From contig JBBMOL010000182.1 in NCBI GenBank assembly GCA_037954665.1, forward strand, positions 124,001 through 188,000: 64,000 bases of DNA, in the 5' to 3' direction. Positions within the stretch are counted from its first letter, which is position 1. Each line of letters begins with the position of its first letter. The notes below the pieces were generated by a model that did no database searches, was not told the origin of the DNA, and was given only the letters and a program-made list of their open reading frames with translations. Both the position numbers and the translations under genes were made by a program. Source of the stretch: Laguncularia racemosa (lineage: Eukaryota > Streptophyta > Magnoliopsida > Myrtales > Combretaceae). Below are positions 48,853-59,757 of this stretch, in pieces.

Positions 48853-50320
48853 TCCCTTTGACATTGATGTCTCCGTCGTGTATGAAGTTCCTTGCAGGAT
48901 CAGGTGGTACTTGGAAACTGAGCACTTAAAATCTTGTTAAACTTCTCATATGGCCGACTGGTATGAGATGTCTTTGCCTCAGGCTATAACTGTAAGACGT
49001 TCCATATCTAATACTTCCTTCTCTTTCTAGGCAAAAGTGAAGTGTCCGTGCATCAATATAAATTATCATTCAAGGGAATTTCAACACTCCTAACTATCGT
49101 GGAGCACGGTTGATGCCCAACTAGAAATTGACTTTAGCACGGCTGCTTTACTGGATGGTAGAAGATGCTCCAATAGAAGCTGCATGAACAAGTGCTTGAT
49201 GTGGCTGGGTTCTTTCTTTCATACTTTAATAATAAAGTCCAGCAGAAACGTATGTTCCCCACCCAACAACACCAACCCTCTCCCCCCCTCTCCACTTCCC
49301 CCTTTTCCTCTTTTCTCCTATGTTGCAGCAAAATAATGATCCTTTATAGTAGAACAATACAAACATATCATCTTAGGCTTTTACCTAAACCTGGGAATTT
49401 GGGTTTATTGCAATGAAATGATATTATCTTTCCCTGTTTACGGTCAGTGAAGGCAATGCTGAATCATGGAAACCAGCAACTGGTGCGAAATCACATTCAC
49501 ATTTATGTAGAAAACGCATCGAAACCGTGTGTTTCAAATCTTTACTAAGGTTTCAAATCGAGTTAAAATTTTTTTTCTTCAATCCTGATGATCCTTTTGT
49601 GGTAATGCTCGATCGGAAATGCAATTGAAGATGATGGTACTTCGTCTTCAACGGAAAAGCAACCACGTTTTATGGTCAAAATGCAAGTGGGAGCTGCGAT
49701 ATGCTTTAATATGCACTTGCATATTTTAAAACACATTAAGATGGTAGTAGGGCTATCACCAGAGGATACCGGATGATATAAGTTAAGTTTTGATGATATA
49801 AGTTAAGTTTTGAGTTCAAGTTTTACTTGAAGCCTAATGAGTTTAAACTTTGATTAGATTAAACTCATTTGGACAGAGTCTATTTAAAAAACAATGTTTT
49901 TCTTGTAATTGAAATTACGTTGGTTTCGAAACTTGACTCGAACTAAGCTTACATTCAAGCTTGATCAAGCATATGGATGAGTTGGGTTAAATAATATCGT
50001 ACAAAGCTTGATCAAAGCTTACGAACTAGTTGAGTTGGTAATATGAAGCTTGAACTTAGGTCCATGACATAAACTGTACAAGGGTGGAAATGATAGATAG
50101 CATTTCGAGTCAAACTGTTTTCCTTCTGGACCACATTTGCATGGTTTTTCTATCTTTTTTCTTTTCTGTTTCCCCAAAAATAAAAGATTATACTATTTAA
50201 ATAAAAATACTTCTCTTTAAAACATGGTTAAATTTGGTTTCTGATTACAGAAGAGTAAAGCAAGACCACCATGTCACGTGGAAAGCCAAAATCTTTATAC
50301 ATTTGTCATTGTAATTGACA
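48853..50320. other. ITPK 3' flank and intergenic DNA, no other gene
   Basis: The first several hundred bases are likely ITPK 3' untranslated sequence: AATAAT/AATAAAG-like signals lie near 49230. A C-rich CT stretch lies at 49255-49310. After that I see only AT-rich sequence, with a short repeat of TGATATAAGTTAAGTTTTGA around 49775-49815. Confidence 0.5.
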
Positions 50321-50329
50321 TACTGTTGA

Positions 50330-53300
50330 AGCCATCGCCTTGTACCTAAGCTTCAGAGGATGATCCAGATACAGTTGTTTACTTTTTTTAATTGCCATGA
50401 AATTGGAGATCTCCAAGATAGACACAAAAAAACTCTGATAGATTTTCTAGCATCACTGCAATGTGCCCAGTTTGAATCATTAAAGGCAAAATAACCCTTG
50501 ACCTAGTGATGATTTAGGTAATGCAAAACACGATGAGCAGCCATTAAATGTGATCCGGTAGGACAATCTAAAAACTGAGATAATTGTTGAACTTCAAGTA
50601 TTATGTCAGGTCTTGTATTTGGTAAATGCAATAACCTGCCAATCAAAAGGTAACTTCTAAACCCAAAAGGTATTGCAATTTTCCAAGATCTTTAATCTAA
50701 AATGCTTGGTGTAAATATTGTTTGATTGCTTGAATAGGCTTCGATTTAAGCCCTAGCAACTATAATATCGTCCACATATGCAAGCAAACCAATATAATGA
50801 CGATCGTCAGATTTTATAAATAGACTGATCAGACATGGATCGATGAAATCCATAAGCAATCAATGCCATGAAGAGTTTTGCATATCACTGTCTACTTGCT
50901 TGTAAGTCCACATAAAGACTTTAGTTTTCCTGCTTCAAACCTTTCAATCAACTTTAGATACACTTCTATTAAATCTCCATGAAGGAAAGCATTATTGATG
51001 TATAATTGGTTTAGAAACCAATTTTGTGAAACAATAAGAGCATGTAAAAGTTTAACGATTGTTATCTTTGCCAAAAGGCTGAAAGTATTAAAAAAAAATC
51101 CACTATAAATTGCTATGTATAACCTTTAGCAACATATCTTACCTCATATATCTCTACAGTGCCATCAACTTTATATTTTTTATTTGTGAATTCACTTACG
51201 TCCAATAGGTTGTTTATTAGGAGATCAATCTATTCTAAGGCTAAAATCTCCACTTGTACGCCATCTCTCCTTTCTTGATGTATAGCAGCTTCACTATAAA
51301 TTTTTGGTTCTTTTTGTTGATGAACAGCAAGTGCAAAAGTGTGAAAACAGATAATATAATATGAGGGCAAGTGCACTTATGTTCATTTTAGGACAAAAAT
51401 AGTCTTGAAGATAAACAAGTATTTGTCAAGATTGGGTGGATCTTCTAGGTTGTATATGAGAAGTATCATATTTTAATTGTGATGAAGAAATATTAATTTG
51501 AATTTGTGATGTTGGTAAAAATGTATAGTTTTAGTTTGTGTCATATAATGCAAAATGTATTATGATATCTTTAGACTCAGAAGATGAAATATTATTTGTG
51601 ATATAAAGAAAATTAGTCTCACAAAATGCCACATTTCCAAAAACAAAGACTTATCGTTGACTAATATCAAGAACTTTTATATCTTTTAACTCTTGGCACA
51701 AATCCAAGAAAGATACAATGCATTGCTCTAAAATGAAGCTTGGTTTAAAAACTTTCAACTGATCATACTTCAATATTGTTCTAAAAAGAATCTAATATGA
51801 AGTTGAATTACCTATCCAATTAATCAAGTAAATTGTATGGACACATTCTTCCCAAAATTTAAACTTAATTTTGCTTGTAATCTCAGAGCTCTTGCTACTT
51901 GTAAAATATGTTGATACTTTCTTTCAACTACACTAATTTGTGGAGGAGTTTTGTTATGTGAAGTTTGTTGTATTATTCCTTTTGAAGAAAAAAAAAAAAA
52001 TCAGGCACTTTAAACTCTTGTCCACTACTTGTTCTTATGCACTTGTTTTTGACTCCAATGTTTCCACAAAACTTAAAAATTTTATCAGCAATGTTCTTGC
52101 TTCACTTTTGGATCTTATAAAAAAATTATCCAAGTAAACTTGCTAAAATCATTCATAATGGTTAAAAAAATAGTGCTTGATTATTGAGAGTCGATACTTG
52201 CATTGGTCCCCATATATCAACATGTATTAACTCAAAACAAGCAGAAGTTCTTGAAGTACTTATAGAAACTGGTAATTATTTCTATTTTGCAAAATGACTT
52301 ATATCACAATGTTTTGGTATAATGTTTGAATGCAAATAAAAAAGAGTGGCTTCAATCTAGTAGAAGATACATGACCCATACTATAATGCTAAACATAGCT
52401 AACTTGATCACCTTGCTTGTAGATGACCTCTTCATTTAGTTATTTGAACTTAATCCTATCATATCATCATTACACACTATTGCACTATTAATTGAATTCT
52501 TTACTTTATCAATAGATGATTCAATCTAATACAGTCCATTCAACAATTTAGCACATCCAATCATTTTCCATATTTGTAGACCATAAATGAAATACTTATT
52601 TGCTCACCGAAATCAGATTAACTCTAAAGTGTGGAACATATAGAATATTTACAAATTTCAATGATGAAGTCAACTTTACTGTTCCAATATGAGTAGCTGA
52701 AACTCGTGTATTATTTGGCAAATGCACACATCAACAGGAGTGTAGAATGTGAATTTTTCCGAAGAATAAGTGATATGATTACTAACACCAATAACCAACT
52801 TTTTTCATTTAATCTTTTAGTTGAAAAACTAAAAGGAAAATGTGTGCCTCCCAACACACTTCCCATTTCTTCTGGAGTTACTAGAAAGGAAATTAATCAT
52901 TGTTGAAAACCATGTTACTGTTCTCAAGTTATCCTTATTATTGAAAACTGTTTCAACTCGATTTACTCTTCTCTATATATCAAATCTCATTCCTCTATAA
53001 TTTGGTCGACAACCATGTTTCCTGTAATGTTTACCAATCATATGGCCTGTGTAATAACAATATGAACAAATAGGCTTCTTCTATCCACCAGAATTCCATG
53101 ATTTCTTCCACTTGGTTGAATCACTACACAACTTGCAACAATAGTTGTATCTCCAAGATTTTGTTGCAAGACACTAGTGTCAAGTTGCCTTTCTTGTGAA
53201 TCACTAGAGAAAATGCCATGTTAATGTTATGTATATTATACATTCGCAACTCTTGTATTTTGAAAATTTATAAAATATCATTAAGGCCTTTCAAAAATCA

Positions 53301-53735
53301 AATTACTTCATCCCATAAAATCTTCAATCGTGTAGAATACTTGGTCATAGAAAGCTTTCCTTGCTTCAAATTGTATATATCTTGTAACTTTGAAATCCTA
53401 AGAGAATTTCCTTGTGATAATCGATTTTGAAGGTCCTTGTAGACTTCATATGCAGTGTCGATCCAAATAATACTTTGTGTAATAGGCTTCGAAAGAGAAT
53501 GCATCAGCCATGATGGAACCATAGTATTGCACTTTTCCTACGCTAAGTAAAGTGATATGTTTTCTCATGTGGAAGAATGCTTCCATCTATAGGTTTTAAT
53601 TTGTTCTTGGACAATGAATGATAATTAGGACCTATGAGAACCGATGAGAATAGGATCAAAGATTGATTTTCGTGAGGATGTAGATGATATTGGCTTGAAG
53701 GCAAATCTTCTTCTCTAGTTCATGAAGAATTCATG
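50330..53735 (-). pseudogene. Ty1/copia retrotransposon gag-pol remnant
   Basis: Minus-strand pieces in copia order. Gag: VLIGPNYHS then MVPSWLMHSLSKPITQSI and LKQGKLSMTKYSTRLKILWD (53.65-53.30 kb). Zinc knuckle: CSYCYYTGHMIGKHYRKHG (about 53.05 kb), with His in place of the last Cys. Integrase: ELIHVDIWGPM (about 52.22 kb) and FWEECVHTIYLINW (about 51.85 kb). RT: MAKITIVKLLHALIVSQNW and NNAFLHGDL (51.07-50.89 kb), and YVDDIIV (about 50.78 kb). RT end: RLIGRLLHLPNTRPDI (about 50.63 kb). RNase H: DSNWAHCSDARKSI and SPISWQLKK (about 50.44 kb). Integrase before RT is diagnostic of copia. Many stops; no 3' LTR recognised, so the element is truncated. Confidence 0.85.
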
Positions 53736-53853
53736 CTATTATATGAATGAAGATGATGACGATGAAATTGAATCTCGATGTTGAGTTGAATATAGCTTTG
53801 ATATCATAACAATTTTTATGAAATTGAATAAGAAATTAAGAAAAGAACCGAAC

Positions 53854-54023
53854 GATTGCAATATGGCATTCGATAATAAAAAATACATTTGATTAGCTAT
53901 ATATGTACACGATTGCAATATGACATTCGATAATAAAAAATACATTTGATTAGCTATATATGTACACGATTGCAATATGACATTCGATAATAAAAAATAC
54001 ATTTGATTAGCTATGTATGTACA
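53854..54023. repeat. 57-bp tandem repeat, three copies
   Basis: GATTGCAATATG(A/G)CATTC begins at 53854, 53911 and 53968. The repeats are almost identical and, because 57 is divisible by three, produce a spurious repetitive open frame on the minus strand. A fourth, diverged unit (GATTGTGGTATGGCATTC) lies near 54162. Confidence 0.9.
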
Positions 54024-54225
54024 CAAGGGTTGAAGAATTCATATTATTATATGAAAGAAGATGATGATGATGAAATTGAATCTTGATGCTGAGTTGAATA
54101 TAGCTTTGATATCATAAAAATTTTTATGAGATTGAATGAGAAATAAGAAAAGAACCAAATGATTGTGGTATGGCATTCGATAATAAAAAATATATCTGAT
54201 TTACTATATATACACACAAGGGCTA

Positions 54226-54305
54226 CTGCTATTAACTACTAACTACTACAAATCGTAAACAAAATGCTGCTATTAACTACTAACTACTATAAACTATAAA
54301 CAAAC
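54226..54305. repeat. 40-bp tandem duplication, two copies
   Basis: CTGCTATTAACTACTAACTA at 54227 recurs at 54267, followed in both by CTA(C/T)(A/T)AA and a CGTAAACAAA/CTATAAACAAA tract. Confidence 0.75.
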
Positions 54306-54703
54306 TGACTACCACTGACTTTTAACTACCTACTATTGCTAATTGTAAAGAGAAAGACATAACAAACTAAATATAAATACATGTGTGAAATAATTATAAA
54401 TTTTTTTTATTATATGCCTCTGATAAATTATCAATTCATATTTATCAAAAGAATAATCAATTTACAATATTACTAGCATTTTTTTTCCCATTGGATTATA
54501 CTAATTAATCGTGTCAGTACTCCAAATCATCTTTCTTAATAATTTTTAAGGAGGAAATGCACTACAAAATAACTTTTTTTTTAAAGGTATGTTACTTGAA
54601 TCTATGTAGTAACCATTGTAAATAGGGCAAAATACCCCCCTAAAAAAAAGAAGCAATTTTTGAAAAATATTATTAAATAGGGTCAGATGAAAAAAAAAAA
54701 AAC

Positions 54704-54720
54704 GAATGGGGTATTGAAGG
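54704..54720 (+). repeat. Left terminal inverted repeat core of MULE
   Basis: 17 bp, exact inverse of 59173-59189. It is followed inward by an ATGCAATGCATG palindromic run, and a similar ATGCATGCATTGCAT run occurs inside the right end. Confidence 0.65.
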
Positions 54721-55689
54721 CGAATGCAATGCATGTGCCTTCCACTGCAATACCTACTACTACAATACTTGTAGCAAAACAAGCATCTATACACAAAGTC
54801 ACATATCCTTACTCTAATCTCAAGGGCAAAGTACATATCAAACACCAACCTGAACCAATGAATACACATAATGGCAGTTTAAGAGGAAAATATAAGCGGT
54901 TATATCAGCTACTAGCTAGTAACACAAGGAAAAGGGAAACAAACTTTTCATTAAAATGTACAATGTTTCGAATATTCATAGAAACATTTAAGATAAATCA
55001 TAAATAACTTTATGCCATCTTGTTCCTATTCTTAATAAATGGTCTAGTGATTCTAAATATGATAAATCTGTGTTCAGTTCCTCTCACATCAAATGTGAGA
55101 AGAGCTTGTGACTCTTGTGTTGCAGATATCTGTAGGGCTTGTCAAAGTCACATAGAGGAACTAGATTCCACTATGATGAAAGTCATAAGCTGTTGCAAAT
55201 ATCCGGTTGATAATGGTGTGACCTCTACAGAGCAGGTAGGGTAGGGTAGGGATAAGACCATTGATAGAGTGCCTATGGGAGGTGATGAATGAGTTAGTAC
55301 TTAGAGTTAAGTTGCCTATGGTGTCCTCGACCATAATGTTTGGAGGAGCGTGCTCATGATAGCTTTGCTCATCCTTCTACTGTTCTCCACTGACTCTTGC
55401 TTTGTTAACCTTACGACGTGGTGGTGGTGCAAGTGTAGGATCTACTAGAGATGTATATTCTAGGTTTGTAGCATCCTACCCCTCTGGTGGTTGCTCGTGT
55501 TAAGTGTCAAGAAAAAGTACGGCTCTACCATGATCCTCAACTAACTATACACTAGCATCGGTTAGGGAAACTACTATTGGTAGATTAGATGTTAAGTGTA
55601 TATGGTGAAGGGTGTTAGCTTGGAAAAAGCAAAAGAAAATGTATTAGTGAAACTTAGTCATATAGTTTAGTCAATATAATATTGTAAAC

Positions 55690-56900
55690 GTATTTCTTAT
55701 CAAGTATTGAATTATTGCTTTAGTATGCCCTATATAGTGATAGCTAATACATTTGTACCACCAAACATAGTTTGGATACATACTATCACCGTATTCCAAT
55801 AAGATTTTATAAGAGTGACGATTCTCCCAATGGGTAATGTAAGATGCATGCAGCGTTATCTAATTAGTGTCAGTCGAACCCCATAAATTAATGTAGTGCA
55901 AGCAAGGCTCTATGTCGACATCGATAGGCATTTGCTAGAGTGCACCAAAGTGGTGGTAGACATGATCTAGGTAGTACTACTATAGAATGTGAAAGTATAT
56001 CAATGATACCTGAGCTAACTAAACATCTTTGCACGCATGGTAGAATGTGAGGAGTATGTTGATGAACTCCTAAGGATAACATTACCAAATAATCTAACAT
56101 TAAATGCTCAGAGGTTAATAAAGATATATAACATATAACGGATAGAAACATAAAAATGGTTGACATACCTGCTATGGAGTTTGGCAGTTAAATGTGTCCC
56201 TATATGCTTGAACAACATGCGTGGGGTGCTATGTGGTTTCTAGAGCTATCCTCCATCAAGACACCAAGAGTCTCCCATCATCTAATGCAATCCCATAATG
56301 GCTCAAGGGAGCTATATGTAGGAACCTATCTTATGTTCACACTTGCAAAAGAATCGTTGCTCCCCTTATCTTTTGCATAGTGCCAAATAGGTAGATTCCT
56401 AGCTATATTGCTTTGCAGGTGCAAAGTCCTCTAAGGGCAGAAAGAACATACAATGGACTAGACTGCTCAATTTGTCTACAAATGAAAAGTCTCTCAACTG
56501 TTGCATAATGTAGGTACGGGTATGATGCCTAACAGTTTTGTTAGATACCCGAGTATGCAAAACCCGGAATCTACACCATAACTAGGATAAGTTCATCTAT
56601 CTATCCCTTATCTGCTTTGCATCAGGCCTCTTATCAAGTAACCTCTCATACTCAGATGCCCAATCAAGGTTAATACTATTTGTAATAGCCTAGTTGTCCC
56701 AAACTAGACCTCCATGTCATGTAGAGTTATGGTGACCTCACCATGGGCCATGTGGAAAGTATGCATCTTAAGCCTCCACCTCTTCACTAGTGTTGTAAGG
56801 AGATACCAATCCAATTGAATAAAGGGAGGGCATGTCAATTCTATAAACCCATCTTGCTTTAGATAAAGTACCATGTGAAGATCTAATGGGATATTATCCT
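55690..56900 (-). pseudogene. Plant mobile domain (PMD) sequence
   Basis: The minus strand near 56.86-56.70 kb reads LTCPPFIQLDWYLLTTLVKR, then MHTFHMAHGEVTITLHDMEV, the start of the PMD found in MAIN/MAIL1-type proteins and in plant transposons. Near 55.85-55.75 kb the end of the domain is suggested by THWENRHS and WWYKCISYHYI. Frameshifts and stops interrupt it. PMD is known from both cellular proteins and Ty3/gypsy or MULE elements. Here it sits directly after the MULE N-terminal blocks in the same orientation. Confidence 0.6.
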
Positions 56901-56936
56901 CATCATGTCATAGTTGTAACTTGTGATGCCTAATTG

Positions 56937-58202
56937 TTAGCCACGATGCCTCTTGTAAATATAAACATATAAATTATAAGAATTGATAAATTTAGCTTTC
57001 CTCTTTGTATCCCACATCGTTCTCAAGTAGATTGTATACTTGAAATTAACTTCAGTTACAAAATCGAGGTTAGCAATATTTATATTCGAGCTTTTCCTCA
57101 CATATTCAATGAAGATTTTAGCCATTATATTTGAATCTAACTTCGGATGATCTTGATTTATCATAGCATTTGTGTATTTGTGAGGTCCTTTGAAGATTGT
57201 GATGACAAAAAGGTCTTCTAACTTCTTCTTACAAACTCAAAACCTCCACTTGCAAACACTGTCCTTTTTGGCACAAAAAATTGATCGTAAGATCCTGTTC
57301 GATTCTTCACCTACAAAGTTACAATGATTCTTGATGTGATACATCTTGATAGCTTGGATTAGCTCTTCATTACTATTGAATCCCATTCCTTTCCTAAACT
57401 CATCACTACCTACCAAAGTCACTGCATATAGTAGTCATATTTTCCTCGAATGTGATATAACCATTATCTCCCCTGGTATTGAAAAATAGAATGATATCCG
57501 TAGGTTTGCTATCATTTACATGATTCACTTCTTAGAATTTGTGAGCTTGCATAGCATGCATGTGCACTAGCGAATGTGGCATGCATGTCATTTATAACAT
57601 TTTTTGTTTGACCCTCATCATCATTGGAATACTCTATGCACTACAAAGTATTCTGTAATAGTATCAATTTTAGTTGAAAAGTGGAGGACCTCATTTATTT
57701 CTGGATTGTCTAAGTTTTCTTCATCGTATGAAGGTTCAGAAATTGGCACCGGAGCCATTTCATCACACATGGGTGAATTAGTTATCATGTTTGGCCTTTC
57801 TTGCTATCGAGGTGATGAGGTATTAGCTACCATGGGTTATTCTTTGTTTCGATACTATAATTCTTCATGGATTTCAACATACAAGTCTTGTATGTTCTCC
57901 TCTTTAAAAGATGCAACCATTTCAATTGCATTCTCAATATCATCATCATCCGTAATTGATATTAGCTTGTATCTCAACTTTCCATGGAAGTAGTGCAAAT
58001 GCTTATACAGTATGTCAACATAAATCGTAGTTAGATCAACTTCAATACTTCCACAAATCTTATGCAATAATTCTTTATAATTTAAATTCCTCTTCATCTT
58101 CAATTTCTTCGTCAACTCATTCTCATAATTGGGGTCATCATTGCCATACAAAATATTTCCTTTTGTGTACACAATAAATTTCACTTCCCTAACCATTTCC
58201 AA
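56937..58202 (-). pseudogene. mudrA-like: MULE transposase, N-terminal region
   Basis: Block 57855-58202 has NYKELLHKICGSIEVD and ENAIEMVASFKEENIQDLYV, a PB1-like region as found at the start of many plant MULE transposases. Block 57237-57422 has FRKGMGFNSNEELIQAIKMY and FCAKKDSVCKWRF, the Cys-containing MuDR DNA-binding module. Block 56937-57164 has HPKLDSNIMAKIFIEYV and TKRKAK, equivalent to the segment ahead of the DDE core. The DDE nuclease core and SWIM zinc finger do not follow. Stops and shifts separate the blocks. Confidence 0.7.
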
Positions 58203-59172
58203 CCTAATTACATAATGTGTGCATATTTGGTTTTACAAAAAATTGTATCGATTCCCTATTGAGTAATTTTGACAATTTCTTTATATGCATTCCAAATAAA
58301 TATCATACTCAAACAACTTTTACATCTCTACAACTCCCATATTTCACATGTTTTACCACTATTTTGCACACATTTTTGTAACTAAGATCTTCAATTGTAC
58401 ACATAATATAATTATATCATAGTTGGGTTTCAAAATTAACTTCACACTAAACAAAACACCATTTGAGTAATTTTGACAAACACATTCTAGACATTCTAAA
58501 CTATCAAGCCCAATAATTTCTAAACCTTTGTATCCCCTACATTTCACATATTTTTAAATTCCACACACATATAAATAATACAATTTTGTAATCACAATAT
58601 AATTGTAACATAATATATATCGCATTTAGATTTCAAAATTAACTTAATACTTAACAAAACACCTTTGAGTAATTTTGACAAACACCTTCTATACATTCCA
58701 AACAAATATCATACTCAACAACTTTTACGCCTATACAACTCTTGTATTTCACATTTTAATATTATAGTACACACATTATAAAATAATACACATTTATAAC
58801 TAAAATCATCATTTCTATACATAATATACTTATATCACATGTGAGTTTTAAAATTAGCTTTACAAACAAAACACCTTACATTGATACATAAAACGTAAGG
58901 TAGTACAAATGGATCGTACATCTTAGTAAATTTGTTTAAATGAATGTTGATACATGCTTCATTGGTGAAAAAACCCTAATTTTTGATAGCTATCATGTCG
59001 AGAGAGAAGTGAAAGTTTGTTGGCCTTGAATGTTTGCGAATGAGAAAAGTTGATTCTATGTATGTTATTTTATTTTTATGCAAGGGAAAACAGATGCCCT
59101 ACAAGCACCATATGCAATGCATGCATTTTCAGTACAATTTTTTTTTGTACTAAAGGCTCATGTGATGCAGCA
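58203..59172. other. 5' noncoding part of the MULE remnant with internal repeats
   Basis: AT-rich. A unit with TTGAGTAATTTTGACAA, ACATTC(C/T)AAA and TTTCACAT recurs at about 58257, 58465 and 58670, giving three diverged repeats of roughly 205 bp. No coding sequence recognised. Confidence 0.55.
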
Positions 59173-59189
59173 CCTTCAATACCCCATTC
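59173..59189 (-). repeat. Right terminal inverted repeat core of MULE
   Basis: 17 bp, exact inverse of 54704-54720. The outer flank (AAAGCAATAATATTAA on the minus strand) also resembles the outer flank of the left copy (AAGCAATTTTTGAAAAATAT). Confidence 0.65.
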
Positions 59190-59738
59190 ACTTAATATTA
59201 TTGCTTTCTTTTTTTTGGGCTTGTAAATATTGCAAATATATTATTAGACCCACTCCAAAGACATCAATCGGTTTTGAATTTCGTCTTATAAGTATCGGTA
59301 ACATTTTCCATTTAATTAATCACAGTATGCTGCTTAAATGTAAAGCGTACAACCTTAAAACGTTTGCATTGACACAATTAATCCCACAAAATAGCACCAA
59401 GAGAATGGCCTATTTTCAGGCTGCAGGAAGAAATGCACTACCAATACCGTACTGTCGCGATAAAACCTTGACATCGACTTCTCAGAAATCCATCTTAATC
59501 TTTAACTAAGAGACTCATCAATGAATACATATGACTCAATATGAGTACAAATATTTACCAAGATTGCACGCATCAGATAAATTAAACTTTTTTCTATATT
59601 TCACACCGTATCTGTACACTCATGTTTTCTCACCCTATACTATGTACACATGTTACGAAAGAAGTATTACAAGCCATATCTAGAGCACTACAATAAATAC
59701 AGCTATGTACAAGACAAGTACAACTTTGCTTCCTCAGC
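59190..59738. other. Intergenic / TOR 3' untranslated region
   Basis: About 550 bp between the MULE end and the TOR stop codon. The proximal part is expected to be TOR 3' UTR (minus strand). The plus frame 59078-59509 crosses the transposon border and has no domain. Confidence 0.5.
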
Positions 59739-59757
59739 TCACCAGAAAGGACACCAC
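59739..59757 (-). other. TOR: TOR terminal coding micro-exon
   Basis: After a CAG acceptor the minus strand reads GTGGTGTCCTTTCTGGTGA. Its first G completes the Gly codon begun in the previous exon (60212), then Trp-Cys-Pro-Phe-Trp and TGA follow. The intron (59758-60211) is 454 bp. Without this exon the frame would read on into intron and lose the conserved FATC end. Confidence 0.93.

Larger units (their letters stand above)
53736..54364 (-). repeat. Probable copia 5' LTR and leader, rearranged by tandem duplication
   Basis: Just upstream of gag, the minus strand has TGATATCAAAGC, similar to the copia primer site TGGTATCAGAGC, at about 53792-53803 and again at about 54099-54110. Around each, about 180 bp recur (53727-53910 and 54036-54220; shared GAATATAGCTTTGATATCAT and GGCATTCGATAATAAAAAAT). 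A TGTTATGTC start at 54364 (minus) is a plausible LTR end. No partner LTR is seen to the left, so the call is tentative. Confidence 0.4.
54704..59189 (-). mobile_element. Mutator-like element (MULE) remnant carrying a plant mobile domain
   Basis: GAATGGGGTATTGAAGG at 54704-54720 has its perfect inverse, CCTTCAATACCCCATTC, at 59173-59189, and weaker inverted similarity extends to either side. Between them, on the minus strand, lie a MULE transposase N-terminal part and a plant mobile domain. The true outer ends and 9-bp target duplication could not be fixed, so the coordinates mark the core inverted repeats only. Confidence 0.65.

Noticed and set aside
49400..50330. 3' LTR of the copia element
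   Set aside because: I searched for the GGCATTCGATAATAAAAAAT and ACTACTAACTACT phrases here and found none, so no LTR pair is claimed.
53739..54026. 95-codon minus frame with 19-residue repeats
   Set aside because: Produced by the 57-bp tandem repeat in a probable LTR, not a protein-coding gene.
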